Shown: piece by piece, positions 43,076 through 52,949 of the stretch | How positions within the stretch are numbered: position 1 is the first letter of the stretch | Layout: each line of letters starts with the position of its first letter | DNA from: Prorocentrum cordatum | Taxonomy: Eukaryota; Sar; Dinophyceae; Prorocentrales; Prorocentraceae | Assembly (NCBI GenBank): GCA_963575745.1 | Contig: CAUYUJ010004335.1 | Location: 372,256 to 436,255 of the forward strand | Direction: 5' to 3' | DNA length: 64,000 nucleotides | The notes under the pieces: model-generated | The model's input: only the letters and a program-made list of their open reading frames with translations | What the model was told of the DNA's origin: nothing | Databases searched by the model: none | Translations under genes and position numbers: made by a program

Positions 43076-44715
43076 ATTTTTTTGCGTGGGGAGGGGGGCG
43101 CTCGGGTTAAATCCTGGCGACACTCGGGGTCTCCGACAGATGTCGGCATGCGTGCGCGACGACGCGCTCGCGCACTTCGTTTTTTTTGGACAGGCGAATT
43201 TGCGCGTGACTTTTCTTGCAAGGGGATGGCGGGCGGGGATGATGCCAGCTGGGCTGGGGTGGTGAGAGTGCGTATTTCGGATGGCCAATCGGGCAGAATT
43301 GCGTGTACATTGCAATGCGAGGCTATAATCTAGGGGGGGGGGGGGGTCGACTTTATTCTTTTAGAAAGGCACGTCAATGTTTGTTCGCAGTGAGTTGCCA
43401 ACTCCACCGCTCGCGCAACCATCCCGCCCGCTCGCCGGCAACTTGGTTTGCAAGGCCCATGCGGCGGCGATTGCGGTGAGTAGTTGGCGTCGGCTGGTGC
43501 GCCCCTGCGGCCGCGCGAGCCCGCGTGTGCTCGCGCGCGCAGCGGCGGGCAAGTCTTGCGCGACCGACGCGGCCGTGGTGGCGCCGACCGCTGGGCGAGT
43601 CCCAGCGGGCGCTCCATTGCGAGTCGGCGACTTGGGCGGGCGCGGTGTCATGGCAAGGTAGACTGCGGTGGGCGCCAACGGTGTACTGGCGTTGCTGGTG
43701 GCGATGATGACAGCGGCGACGGCGCGGCCAGCGACGGCGCCGATGTTGATCGCGCAGATGACGATGACGGCGTCCTCGCGCCGGCGATGAAGGTTTTGGG
43801 GGGAGTTCGACGTGAGCGCGCGGCCGACTCGCGAGAGTGGCCCGCGTGGTGTGATTTGACGCGGATCGTGCCCCCCCCTGCCGCACGCGCGCATGGGCGC
43901 CCGAATGATTTCGGCATGCAGCGCGAGTAGCTTGTTCGGCGAAGTTCAATGGACATGTTGGCAAGAATTCGCAAGAGCGCGAGCGCAAGTTTTTGTTTGA
44001 AAACTGTTGTTGCGACAACATATGCTGTCATATGGTTTCGCGACGCTCGGTTCTGAAATCCCCGCGACACCGAAGGTTGTGACGGCTTTCGGCATGCGCG
44101 CGCGACGACGCGCGCGCGTTTCGTCGCATGTTTCGCAAAGGATTCTCGCGGCAGCACGCGCGCGAGGGCGTTCGTGCGATTTCGACATGCGCGCGCGACG
44201 CCCATTTGGTAGCATGCTGTGAACATGTTGAAGAACCGATGGCTTGCTCAAGAAGTCGCAAGGGCGCGCAAGCTTTGTTTGAACATCCGTGTTGCAAAAC
44301 AATGTGTTTTTGTATGTTTCTTGGACACTTGATTCAGATATCCTTACGACACCTCATGCTTTTGAACGATTTCAGCATGCGCGCGCGACGGCGCGCGCGC
44401 GGCTGTGTGTATGTGTGTGTGTGTGTGTGTGTGTGCTTGTGTCTGCGCGCACATCTTCGCATTTTTCGTTATGTTTGCGAGGGCTTCTTGAACATGTGTG
44501 CTCTTCTGGTAAACGAGAGCGGCGCGTAGTTTTTGTGTTATATATATATATGAGAAAAAATGAGGGGGTGTCGATGCCGGCTGGACTGGGGTGATATGAA
44601 TTCATACTTCGGCTGGACTACCGCGCGGAATCATATGTAAATTGCAAAACGAGAAAGGGTACCGATTATCCCAGGGGGGTAGACATATTCTCTTTTAAGA
44701 AAAGAGAATCTACGC
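43075..44715. repeat. Satellite unit 7 and array end
   Basis: Hairpins near 43160, 44105 and 44388, a GT microsatellite at 44404-44434, and the terminal inverted repeat at 44680-44714. No further unit follows. Confidence 0.8.
44680..44714. other. Hairpin ATTCTCTTTT / AAAAGAGAAT
   Basis: GTAGA...ATTCTCTTTT, AAG loop, AAAAGAGAAT...CTAC, a 10-bp perfect inner stem with paired outer bases. It is the best-preserved copy of the inverted repeat that follows the G run in the satellite units. Confidence 0.7.
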
Positions 44716-44940
44716 GACGGCGACGGCGACGGCGGCGACGGGCGGCGCCGCCCGCAAAAGCCGCCGCTCGCCCCGAGCGGCGGCGACGGCGACGGCGGCG
44801 ACGGGTGGCGCCGCCCGCAAAAGCCGCCGCTCGCCCCGAGCGGCAGCGACGGCGACGGCGGCGACGACGGCGGCGACGGCGCGGCGACGGCGGCGGCGAC
44901 GGCGGCAACGCGCGGCACGGACGGCGACGGCCGCCCAGGG
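44715..44940. repeat. CGACGG repeats with an 80-bp tandem duplication
   Basis: Two near-identical copies of a segment containing the perfect palindromes GGGCGGCGCCGCCC and GCCGCCGCTCG / CGAGCGGCGGC, then plain CGACGG repeats. Confidence 0.8.
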
Positions 44941-45044
44941 TCCCGAGACGACTGGCGGCAACGCGCGGCGACAGGCGGCACCGCCAGCAAAAACCGCCCT
45001 TGGCCCCGAGATGGCGAAGCCAAGTGAGCACCCCTAGGTGCAAG

Positions 45045-45299
45045 CATTGTTTGGGGAACAGTCCGCATGATTCTTCGTCGACTCTGGAACAATACCTGGA
45101 ACAACTTGACAGACAACCTTGAGAACCGAATCGCTACGATCGTCTTGACATCATCAATGACAGCGTAACGAATAACTTGGGTCTGGGCCTTGAGCGCGCC
45201 AGTGCGGCCACGCATCTTGGGGTTGTCCTCCTCGGCCTCGCTGCCGGGACAATGGGGGCCAGGAGCAGATGAAGCACATGGAACCGTGGAATAAAGCAA
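45045..45299 (-). CDS. Possible coding fragment, unrecognised
   Basis: Minus strand from about 45299: EAEEDNPKMRGRTGALKAQT, QVIRYAVIDDVKTIVAIRFS and RLSVKLFQVLFQSRRRIMR. Balanced amphipathic composition, unlike the repeat-derived frames on either side. No family recognised; it could be one exon or a retroposed fragment. Confidence 0.35.
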
Positions 45300-45324
45300 T
45301 TGTAATATTCTTTGTATATTATCA

Positions 45325-45375
45325 GCCGTTCTACTACTGCAACTACTACTACTACTACTACTACTACTACTGCTG

Positions 45376-45408
<33 letters not shown>

Positions 45409-45426
45409 ATACTGCTACTGCTACTG

Positions 45427-45459
<33 letters not shown>

Positions 45460-45540
45460 CTACTACTCCTACCACTACTACTACTACTACTACTACTGCT
45501 ACTACTACTACTACTACTACTACTACTATTCCTACTACTC

Positions 45541-45577
<37 letters not shown>

Positions 45578-45629
45578 TACTATTACTACTACTACTACTA
45601 CTACTACCACTACGACTACTACTACTACT

Positions 45630-45670
<41 letters not shown>

Positions 45671-45745
45671 AACTACGACTACGACTACGACTACGACTAC
45701 GACTACGACTACGACTACGACTACTACCTCTACCACTACTACTGA

Positions 45746-45790
<45 letters not shown>

Positions 45791-45835
45791 GACTGTTCTT
45801 CCCATCGCTATTATTACTACTACTACGTCCTACTA
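45325..45835. repeat. ACT/CTA microsatellite
   Basis: 500 bases of ACT triplets with CCT, GCT and ACG variants; poly-Thr and poly-Val frames are artefacts. 45835-46320 is AT-rich with ACTAATACT-like words grading out of it. Confidence 0.95.
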
Positions 45836-46320
45836 ACTACATACTACCTACTACTAATCACTAGAACCACTATCAACACCATTGGTAATACTACCAATAA
45901 GCATAACATATAGAACAATAACATGAAGACGAATCTTGCGATATTGCGACTAAAGCAATAGCGATACGAATCGTATGAACAACAATACTGATAATCCTCA
46001 TATCCGCAATGAGAAAAACACCAACACTAATACTCATAATACCAACACGGAAAATACTACGAAACATAAACATACTAAAAAATTGCCAGGTGAAGATTGA
46101 GAATACTTCGACACATGACTCTAAATACTATACTAAGACGAATGATCAACATACTACGAATACTAACAATAACGAATTCCAATGCTAAGAATGCGGACTT
46201 CACTGGTGCGGCGAAGAAGTATAAGACTGATCCTCGCTCGCCTGCATCTCCAGAACACTATGGAGCTTCGAAATCAACGAGTTCTGCGCCTCCACTAGGT
46301 TGTGATACAAGTCCAACTGG

Positions 46321-46915
46321 TTAGTTATCATACTGAGCCTGGGCTGCCGCCAACACCGCTAGAACTGAGAGCACCGCTTCCGACACGCTCCGACGTATAA
46401 AGCTGGCGCGTGACGAGCACAGGTGCATCGCGACGCAAGCAGAAGGGCGAAACGACAAAATGATTGAAAACTCCATCAGGCGCCTGGCGTGCACGACTTT
46501 GCCATCGCGGGGCACACACTCGACCACGGCAGTCTGGGAAGCCGGCGCACAGCTCGTCTCCAACAGCTCGAAAAAGGCAGCCTCCCACAGATCTGAAAAG
46601 TGTCTAAACAAGTGGTGGATGATGCCAATATGTTGAAGGCGGTGTCGGACAAGGGACGAATAAATGCACCGAAACCCATGCACAACACTGAATAATCCCG
46701 AATCGTGCTTGCCAGAGGAAGCCGTGACGGGCATATGCCTGTGTGGAGATGCAAGATACCTCGCGACAAGACAACTCGATACCATCGTCGAAAAAACATC
46801 ACGCCAACCATGTTGATCAGAACATCGAATAAAACATACATCAACATGCGATTCAACACATGCCGAGGCTCGCTATAGCCGCAAAACAAAATATGCCGTC
46901 TTGCGCCACAATGGC
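46321..46915. other. Ordinary-complexity island, no gene assigned
   Basis: Minus frames 46321-46785 and 46476-46915 are open, partly hydrophobic and unrecognised. Confidence 0.25.
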
Positions 46916-46923
46916 TACGGAAA

Positions 46924-47045
46924 GGGGAGGAGGAGGAGGAGGAGGAGGAGGAGGAGGAGGAGGAGGAGGAGGAGGAGGAGGAGGAGGAGGAGGAGGAGGA
47001 GGAGGGGGAGGGGGAGGGGGAGGGAGAGGAGGAGCAGGAGGAGGA
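46924..47045. repeat. GGA microsatellite
   Basis: Near-perfect GGAGGA run. Confidence 0.95.
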
Positions 47046-47199
47046 AGGATGAGCAGACGAGAAGGAGGAATATGACGAAAACAACTAATGATAATCCTAT
47101 GAAGGCCGCTGCGCCGGGTTGAACTCTGTCAGATGTTTGAAATATGTTTCTGCTTTTCAGTGGTGGTCCCCATTGACGGGGCTTGCATATAATCAGAAC

Positions 47200-47370
47200 A
47201 GAACAGAAGAGGAGGAGGAGGAGGAGGAGGAGGAGGAGGAGAAGGAAAAGGAGGAGGAGGTGGAGGAGGAGGAAGAGGAGGAGCAGGAGGAGGAGGAGGA
47301 GGAGGAGGAGGAGGAGGAGGAGGAAGAAAAAGAGGTGGTGGAGGAGGACGAGGTGTAGGAGGAGGAGGAT
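47200..47370. repeat. GGA microsatellite
   Basis: Imperfect GGAGGA/GAA run 160 bases after the previous one. Confidence 0.9.
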
Positions 47371-47582
47371 CGCGAGAAACGCAATAATGTCAATCCCCCC
47401 GTCCCCCCTTCATTCCTTCCGCGCCCTGCGGGAGCTGGGCGCGCCAAAAGGCCAGACAACAGCAACACCAACGGCGACCCGAACACTGGCGCTGGCAGCG
47501 CGCCTGGAGCGCGGGGGGGGGGGCGGGAACACGTCCGCCCCCCGCTCCGCCAAAGCCCGCGGGCCGCCCGCCCGCTCTTCCT

Positions 47583-47596
47583 CGTGCTGCTGCTCG

Positions 47597-47640
<44 letters not shown>
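47583..47640. repeat. CTG trinucleotide repeat
   Basis: TGCTGCTGCTG run of about 16 triplets. 47400-47580 is GC-rich without a convincing gene. Confidence 0.9.
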
Positions 47641-47644
47641 CTCC

Positions 47645-48137
47645 TCTTGCAAAACAAGTGCGTCACCACGTGCGCCACGCGCCTTGTGCCGCCTTCTTCC
47701 CATTGGGTGCTTGTCCTTCTATTGCTGCTGTTTCTCCTCCTTCTACCCGTCTGCTCGTCTGTCACGAACTCGTACTTTGGCAAATTATCGAAGTGTTGCA
47801 AACCGTCACCGTGCTCTGGAAAAACGTCGTTGTCGTTCACAAGAAAAATGCGCCATAGCTGTCCCTGCAGAGTCGGGGGTGGTTTAATCTTATGTTTCGA
47901 AAAAAGTGGTTTGTAAACAGCGCGCGTAAGACGCTGACGGTTCAGCGCATGCATAGTTTGACGGAACGCATCGTATCGCTTCAAAAGGGGAAGGATGACG
48001 AATGTATCGTTGCCAGCAGAAACCGTACTATCGCCAAGAGGTGCATGATTACGATAATGACGACGGGGGAGGCGATGATGAGGACCAATGAGAAACCACA
48101 GCGCTTCAACGATGTTGCGGAATAGCCCTCCTTTCAA
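47645..48137 (-). CDS. Possible coding fragment, unrecognised
   Basis: Minus-strand frame from 48137 with balanced composition (NIVEALWFLIGPHHRLPRRH, RYDAFRQTMHALNRQRLTRA, LWRIFLVNDNDVFPEHGDGL) for about 165 residues before it runs into the CTG tract. No known family. May be a decayed gene or retroelement part. Confidence 0.25.
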
Positions 48138-48354
48138 GTCCCTTCTTCATATACCCTTGCCAGTCCATACTTGCGCGGGGACAACCTCAATGGAAGGCAA
48201 CCGTTTGACAACCCGTCGCCGTGCCAGAAGACTTCTTCTGGGACTTCAGCGCCGCGATGGAGTGACTGCTGTGTCCTGGCAGCCCTCAATCGGGCCATGG
48301 CACCACTCCTGTGATTTCACCGCAGCGAATCAACGTAACTGCTGTGTTCCGACG

Positions 48355-48735
48355 AGGGGAGGGGGGGGGGGAGGGGGGGGAAGAGGACGTGGAGGGGGGG
48401 CGGAACACCGCTGCCAAGAGAAAAGAACGAACAACAACGCGAACACACATGCCGACGCGCGTCCAAGGGCATGAAACACTCGCGTTCCCCAATCGGGCCT
48501 CCCGCGCGATGATGGACTCAGGTGCGCGTCGAGAAGAACGCGAGGCCGAAACGACAACGGCGGTCAAAGGGGGCAGCAAAATCGGCCGAACATGATCTCC
48601 TGGCAGCCCGCCTACCCATCCAATAGGGCCTCCATGATGCGGAGGAGGATGAGGAGGAAGAGGAAGAGGAAGAGGAGGAGGAGGGGGGGAGGAGGAGCAG
48701 GAGAAGGAGGAGGAGGAGGAGGAGGAGGAACGCAC
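48355..48735. repeat. G-rich and GGA tracts
   Basis: GGGGGGAGGG run at 48355-48400 and GGA/GAAGA run at 48640-48730; between them mixed DNA. Confidence 0.7.
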
Positions 48736-49675
48736 GCGACCCATAAAGAAAAGAAACACATTGCCAGGCACGCGACCGAAAGAGAGGAGAGAGCGTCGCA
48801 CTTCATCCGCCCCTCAGCTGACAGGCGAGGCCTGAACGGCGCCGACTGGGCTGCGCGACTGTGGCCGCGCCGAACGGTGGGACCTGCCCTCTTTTGGGGC
48901 TTCCCAAATACCGGCATGGATGGTGCATGGCGCACTGAATATCAAGATGTGCAACGGCGGATGCACGCTGGGCCTTAGAGCATGGGGGGCAAGGGGGGCG
49001 AGCTACACGAGAGGAGCCAGGTGCAGACAATAAGGAAACAGGCAAGCGCGGCAGGATAGGAATACTATACCAACAGGCGGGACACGAGTGGTAGTGCACG
49101 ACATGATCACCCCCAGTAGCTATGTTGCAACACGTGCAGTTCTTACGAGCCAGGGAACATCGCGCAGAAGTGCTCCAATCATGCTATGCAGTTCTTACAG
49201 CGCATGAGACAATGCAAGAGGGGGGGCCGCCCCTAAAACCTCTGGGGGCCACTATGGAAACTGATCCCCTTGGTGGGCGTCGCTTCGACTTGAAAATGAA
49301 GAGCGCGGCCCATCGGTGCCTTCCATGCTTGCAATGTGCACTTTTTCCTCGTTCTACTTTGCCTTGCAATTTGGGGGCTCTCAATCCAAGGGCGTCGGGA
49401 GGGGAATGCGTCGCGGGCGAATTCTCGCGCATCTGGTAGAACGTGGTTTGCTCATGACATGGGGCCCTCTTTCCACGAGATCGCGCAATCGCCCGAGCCG
49501 TCCATGCTTCCTCGAGGGGGCGGGGCTGGAGGGCGATTCGGTGCGCGGCGACTCTCGCCGCGCAGCGTGAGTGTGTCGGGCGCGGGCGTCGGCTTCAGCG
49601 CTCCGATTGGCATGCGGGGGCTCGCCGCGAGCGTTTGTTAAGTGCGGGGGGGGCTCGGGGCTCTTGCTGAAGACT

Positions 49676-50165
49676 CTATTTGGGCGGCGAGAAGAGCTGG
49701 GCCGCGTCGCCCAAGCGCAATAATGCGCGCGTGTTGTGGCGCGCGACGGGTTTAAACGGGCCCAGCTTCAGCGCCGTGCGCTCTCGAGCACCGCGCGGGG
49801 TCTTGCTCGCAGATCCCCCGTCGGGCCCGGGGCTCGCACCTGTGAGTTTACGCGGAATGTCCCTATACCCTTCAGGCTTGAGGCGCCGCGGCGCGCCCTC
49901 CGGCGGCCGCGGGGGGAACGGGCGCAGCGGCTCGCGCAATTCCAGCGGGAAAGAACGCCCTATCTCCGTGAACTTCGCCGCGATGCGCGGCGGGCCGACG
50001 GCGGGCTTCCGCGGGGCCCGCGATCGCGCCGAAGGACGCTGCCGGTCCTGAAGCGCGCCGGGCGACGGCGAACTGAGCGGGGCTGAAGTCGCGGCTGCTG
50101 ACTGTGCTCTGGGCCCCCGATCGCCTGCATCTCCTGCGCGCGGACATGTGTGGAGCGCCTCCATG
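49676..50165 (-). pseudogene. LINE, start of reverse transcriptase, truncated
   Basis: Minus frame with the LINE RT entry motif GASPGPDG (49840-49817; canonical KAPGPDG). Upstream is a linker (KFTEIGRSFPLELREPL) of the kind between endonuclease and RT. No motif A, B or C follows toward 48.8 kb, so RT is truncated or scrambled. At 49060-48900 minus, CPPCSKAQRASAVAHLDIQC has a Cys/His spacing that might be a relic of the 3' zinc motif; weak. Confidence 0.45.
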
Positions 50166-50239
50166 GCTCGGCTAGGTGGGCGCGAACTCCATGGGTCTCT
50201 GTCCGCGTGCGACTGTCTTGGCGCGCGAGGTCACGCGGC

Positions 50240-51280
50240 TTAGGGTGCGCTGAACGCGCTATCCTGACCGCTGCGCTTTTGCCGGCAGGGGGGGCCCATC
50301 GCCGCGAGTGACCGAGCTTCCGGGCCCGCGCGAGCTCGTCGAGCCTCGAGGCGAAGCTTAAGCGGGCGAGCGGCGGTGCGAGGTCCTCCAGTTTCGCCGG
50401 GCCCGCTGAGGATCAAGGCGGAAATGGCCGCGCTCGAGGCGCTGCCCCTCGAATGCACCTGGGTGCCCGGCGCGTTCAGGAACCCGTCTGGGCAGTTTTG
50501 GGGGGCCGCGAGGGCCGCCGCGACAAGGGGGCAGACGCGCCGGAACACGATCACGCGGCTGTTTTCAATCGCAGGGGCATCCCAATAGGAGGCTGTCGGG
50601 GGCCATGTCGGGCAACTCCGCGGTGTTGGTGTTGATCATGTCTAGGACTCCCTGTCCGCGGAGTTCTCCCATCGCGCGCAACTCGGCGCGTCGCAGGCGG
50701 TTGCTCGACCTCCCAGAGGCCGGGGGGGCAGCCCGGGGAACTTGGCCACGGCGTCCCTGGGGGGGCGCATGGTTTGCCAGGATATTTGGGGGCTGCCCGC
50801 CCCAGGGCGTAAAAGTTCCAGTCGCCGCGCAAAAATGTTACTGCTTCACTCGCAGCAGGGGCGCAGCGCTCCATCTGCACCAAGTGTTTCTGGCGAGCGA
50901 CGCTGTGGCCGAGATCAATATGCGCTTTCGCGATGGAGTGAACTCGAGTTGAACAACGCGAATTCGCCCGCATTCCGCAACGCGGTGCTGATCATCGCGG
51001 AACTGCCGAGGGAGCTGATGGCCGAGGAATATTGCGCAGCCACCAGCAGGGGCGCGGGCAGTAGGAACGAAGGTGCCATATCATGTAAGACGCAATCCAT
51101 ATATACAAATCATACCCATGTCTAGTTGGAAGCTTCGCGGCACTTGAATGCATGCCACATGCTGCTTTTCAATCATTTGACGACGCGCGTTGCGCGCGGT
51201 CTGTAACGCGCTGGGAGTGGGCCAGCAAGACCCGAGCAGAGAACGCGCATCCCAAGAATAAAACCAACACTTACACTGGA
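50240..51280 (-). pseudogene. LINE endonuclease/exonuclease/phosphatase domain, decayed
   Basis: Minus strand, several frames. YSWDARSLLGSCWP (about 51255) resembles the NxRSL start of the EEP fold. NARRQMIEKQHVACIQ is the helix and strand leading to the catalytic Q-E, here broken. AVTFLRGDWNF with GDWNF at 50826-50812 is the conserved G-D-x-N motif. The closing S-D-H motif is not clear. The order fits an APE-type LINE endonuclease with RT beginning 400 bases further on. Confidence 0.5.
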
Positions 51281-51973
51281 ACTCGCTAGGCCAGCCCAGG
51301 GCACCAGAGGGTTGAACGCACAAATCACTGGCAGATGAGCTGGAAGCAGGTGGGCGACGGAGAGCGCCCTGGATCACTGCAACTGGACCTGGCACGTGCG
51401 CAGCAGGACCCTCTGCCGACACGCCCCCCTCAAGCGCTTGAGCGCTGCCAGTCCCAGAGACCGAGCGCTCCCGTTGGCGCGCCCGCCTCTGGGCGCGTCC
51501 GCCGCCGAGCGCGTCCGCCCGCGAGTTCGCGGAGCGCCGCGGTTGGAGCTCGCGCTCGCCGCGGCGGGGGCAGCGGGGCCAATCTTGCGGCGGAGGAGCG
51601 CGTCGTAGTCGGGCTCGAAGGCCCACGGCTCGCGGTCCAGCGCGCGCAGGGCAAACAAATTTCCGAACTCATCGTCTATCATCGAGAAGAGGTTGCCGCG
51701 AAATCCGTTGCATCCAAGCTGCTATTTCTGAATGTCGGGCGCGAGAGCGCGCCGGCGCTGCCCGCGCGTCTGCCGCGGCCGCCCAAGAACTCGATGTCTG
51801 GAGCGAACTGCGGCTGGAGCTTTAGTGCGAGCGCGGAGTGGGGTGGTGGTGGGCTTGGGCCGACCGCCCTGGTCTGCTCCGCGAGCCACTTGGCAGACGC
51901 CTCATTGACGAACGTGCGCGCGAAGCTCTGGGTCTGACTTCTGCGCGAGGTCTGGGGGTCCGTCTTGCGCGCC

Positions 51974-52792
51974 TCAGGAACGCGGGAGGCGATGCCGCGG
52001 GCGGCCGCCTCCGGGGCGCGCTCGAGCACGGCAGAATAATCCCTCCGACCCGCGCCTTCTTCCTATGAACATCCATCTTGAACCTGCCGCGTGGTCTGAA
52101 CGAGCTTCCGCGCGAGGGGCGCGAGGCGGTCCGCGCTGTTGCGGCGCAGCGAGGTCTTGTTCCACTGCGTCGAACCTGCCTGTTGGCAACTCCGAGAATT
52201 TCATCTCTACGATATGTGCCAACTCTGTTGCCTGCTGGGCTGCCGGCTGCTGGGCCATCGAGTCGAGCGCGTCGTGCCGCCTGTTCTGACCCTGGCAATC
52301 TTGTTTGACAGTGACCATGTCATTGCGCATGGCGTCCTCGAGCCCACTAAACATGGCGTCAGCATCTCGATCCCGAGACGGCGATCTGCCACCCAGCGCG
52401 GAGGTAATCGATTCTCTTTGCCGCGGCGCAATTTCGAGCGCGACTCGCTGCGGTCGTCGTTTGAGCTGATCTTTACAGGCGCCGCCCCCGATCATCTTGC
52501 CTTGGTTCTGGCGACGGGGGACGACTGTCGTCGTCGTCGTCGCGGCGTCCGCGCCGCCGCTGGCCGCCGCGGCGCTCGGGGCGGTGTTCGCGGGGCCCCG
52601 TGGCGGCAGCGACAGACGGAGAGACGGGAGTGGTGCGAATGGCTTCTGTTGGCGCAATGCCAGAACGAAGCGCTGCTTTTGCGCCCAGAATTGCGAGCCA
52701 GGCATCCCCTCTGGATGCGGGGTGCTGAGCCCCCCCCTCCCGGCTGCGCCCAAGTCCGAGGCGCCGAGGGGCGCGCTTCGAACTCGATCCAA
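51974..52792 (-). pseudogene. LINE N-terminal, coiled-coil-like region
   Basis: 272-codon minus frame with a hydrophilic helical stretch (MFSGLEDAMRNDMVTVKQD, AAQQATELAHIVEMKFSELP) upstream of the endonuclease, as in LINE ORFs that begin with a coiled coil. After GRFDAVEQDL the frame shifts; FARTFVNEASAKWLAEQ (about 51945) is in another frame. The plus-strand frame over the same bases is less protein-like. Confidence 0.35.
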
Positions 52793-52949
52793 AATCGGCG
52801 CGGAAGGAGGGGGGGGCGCATCCGGGGACCTCGACTCTGCTGCCTTGCCCGCTCTCCCGACCGCGCGCCTGCAGCGCGCTGTTGCGCAGCACCTGCGGGT
52901 TCTGGAGGGCCGTCTGCCTCTCTCTAGTTGGGGGCGGACCTAAAGCCGG

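Larger units (their letters stand above)
32393..44715. repeat. Seven-unit GC-rich satellite array, base period about 1.25 kb
   Basis: The landmark around CTCGCGCGAACATCCCACCC (or TTGCAAACATCCC) recurs at about 32420, 33740, 35000, 36530, 37460, 40470 and 43410. A typical unit has a G run, an AGTCTATTCTCTTTT inverted repeat and a TTGGCGCGACCGACGCGGCC block. A GATGACGGCGTCCTCGCG block follows, then one or two copies of an approximately 285-bp subrepeat holding a CG hairpin. Units 5 and 6 carry an extra 1.7-kb block. Similar minus frames recur in most units, but they follow the nucleotide repeat and are broken in places. Confidence 0.85.

Noticed and set aside
45134-45836. Poly-Val and poly-Thr proteins of about 170-220 residues
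   Set aside because: Translation of the ACT microsatellite.
52139-52927. 262-residue plus-strand frame
   Set aside because: Shadow of the more protein-like minus frame at 51974-52792 in GC-rich DNA.
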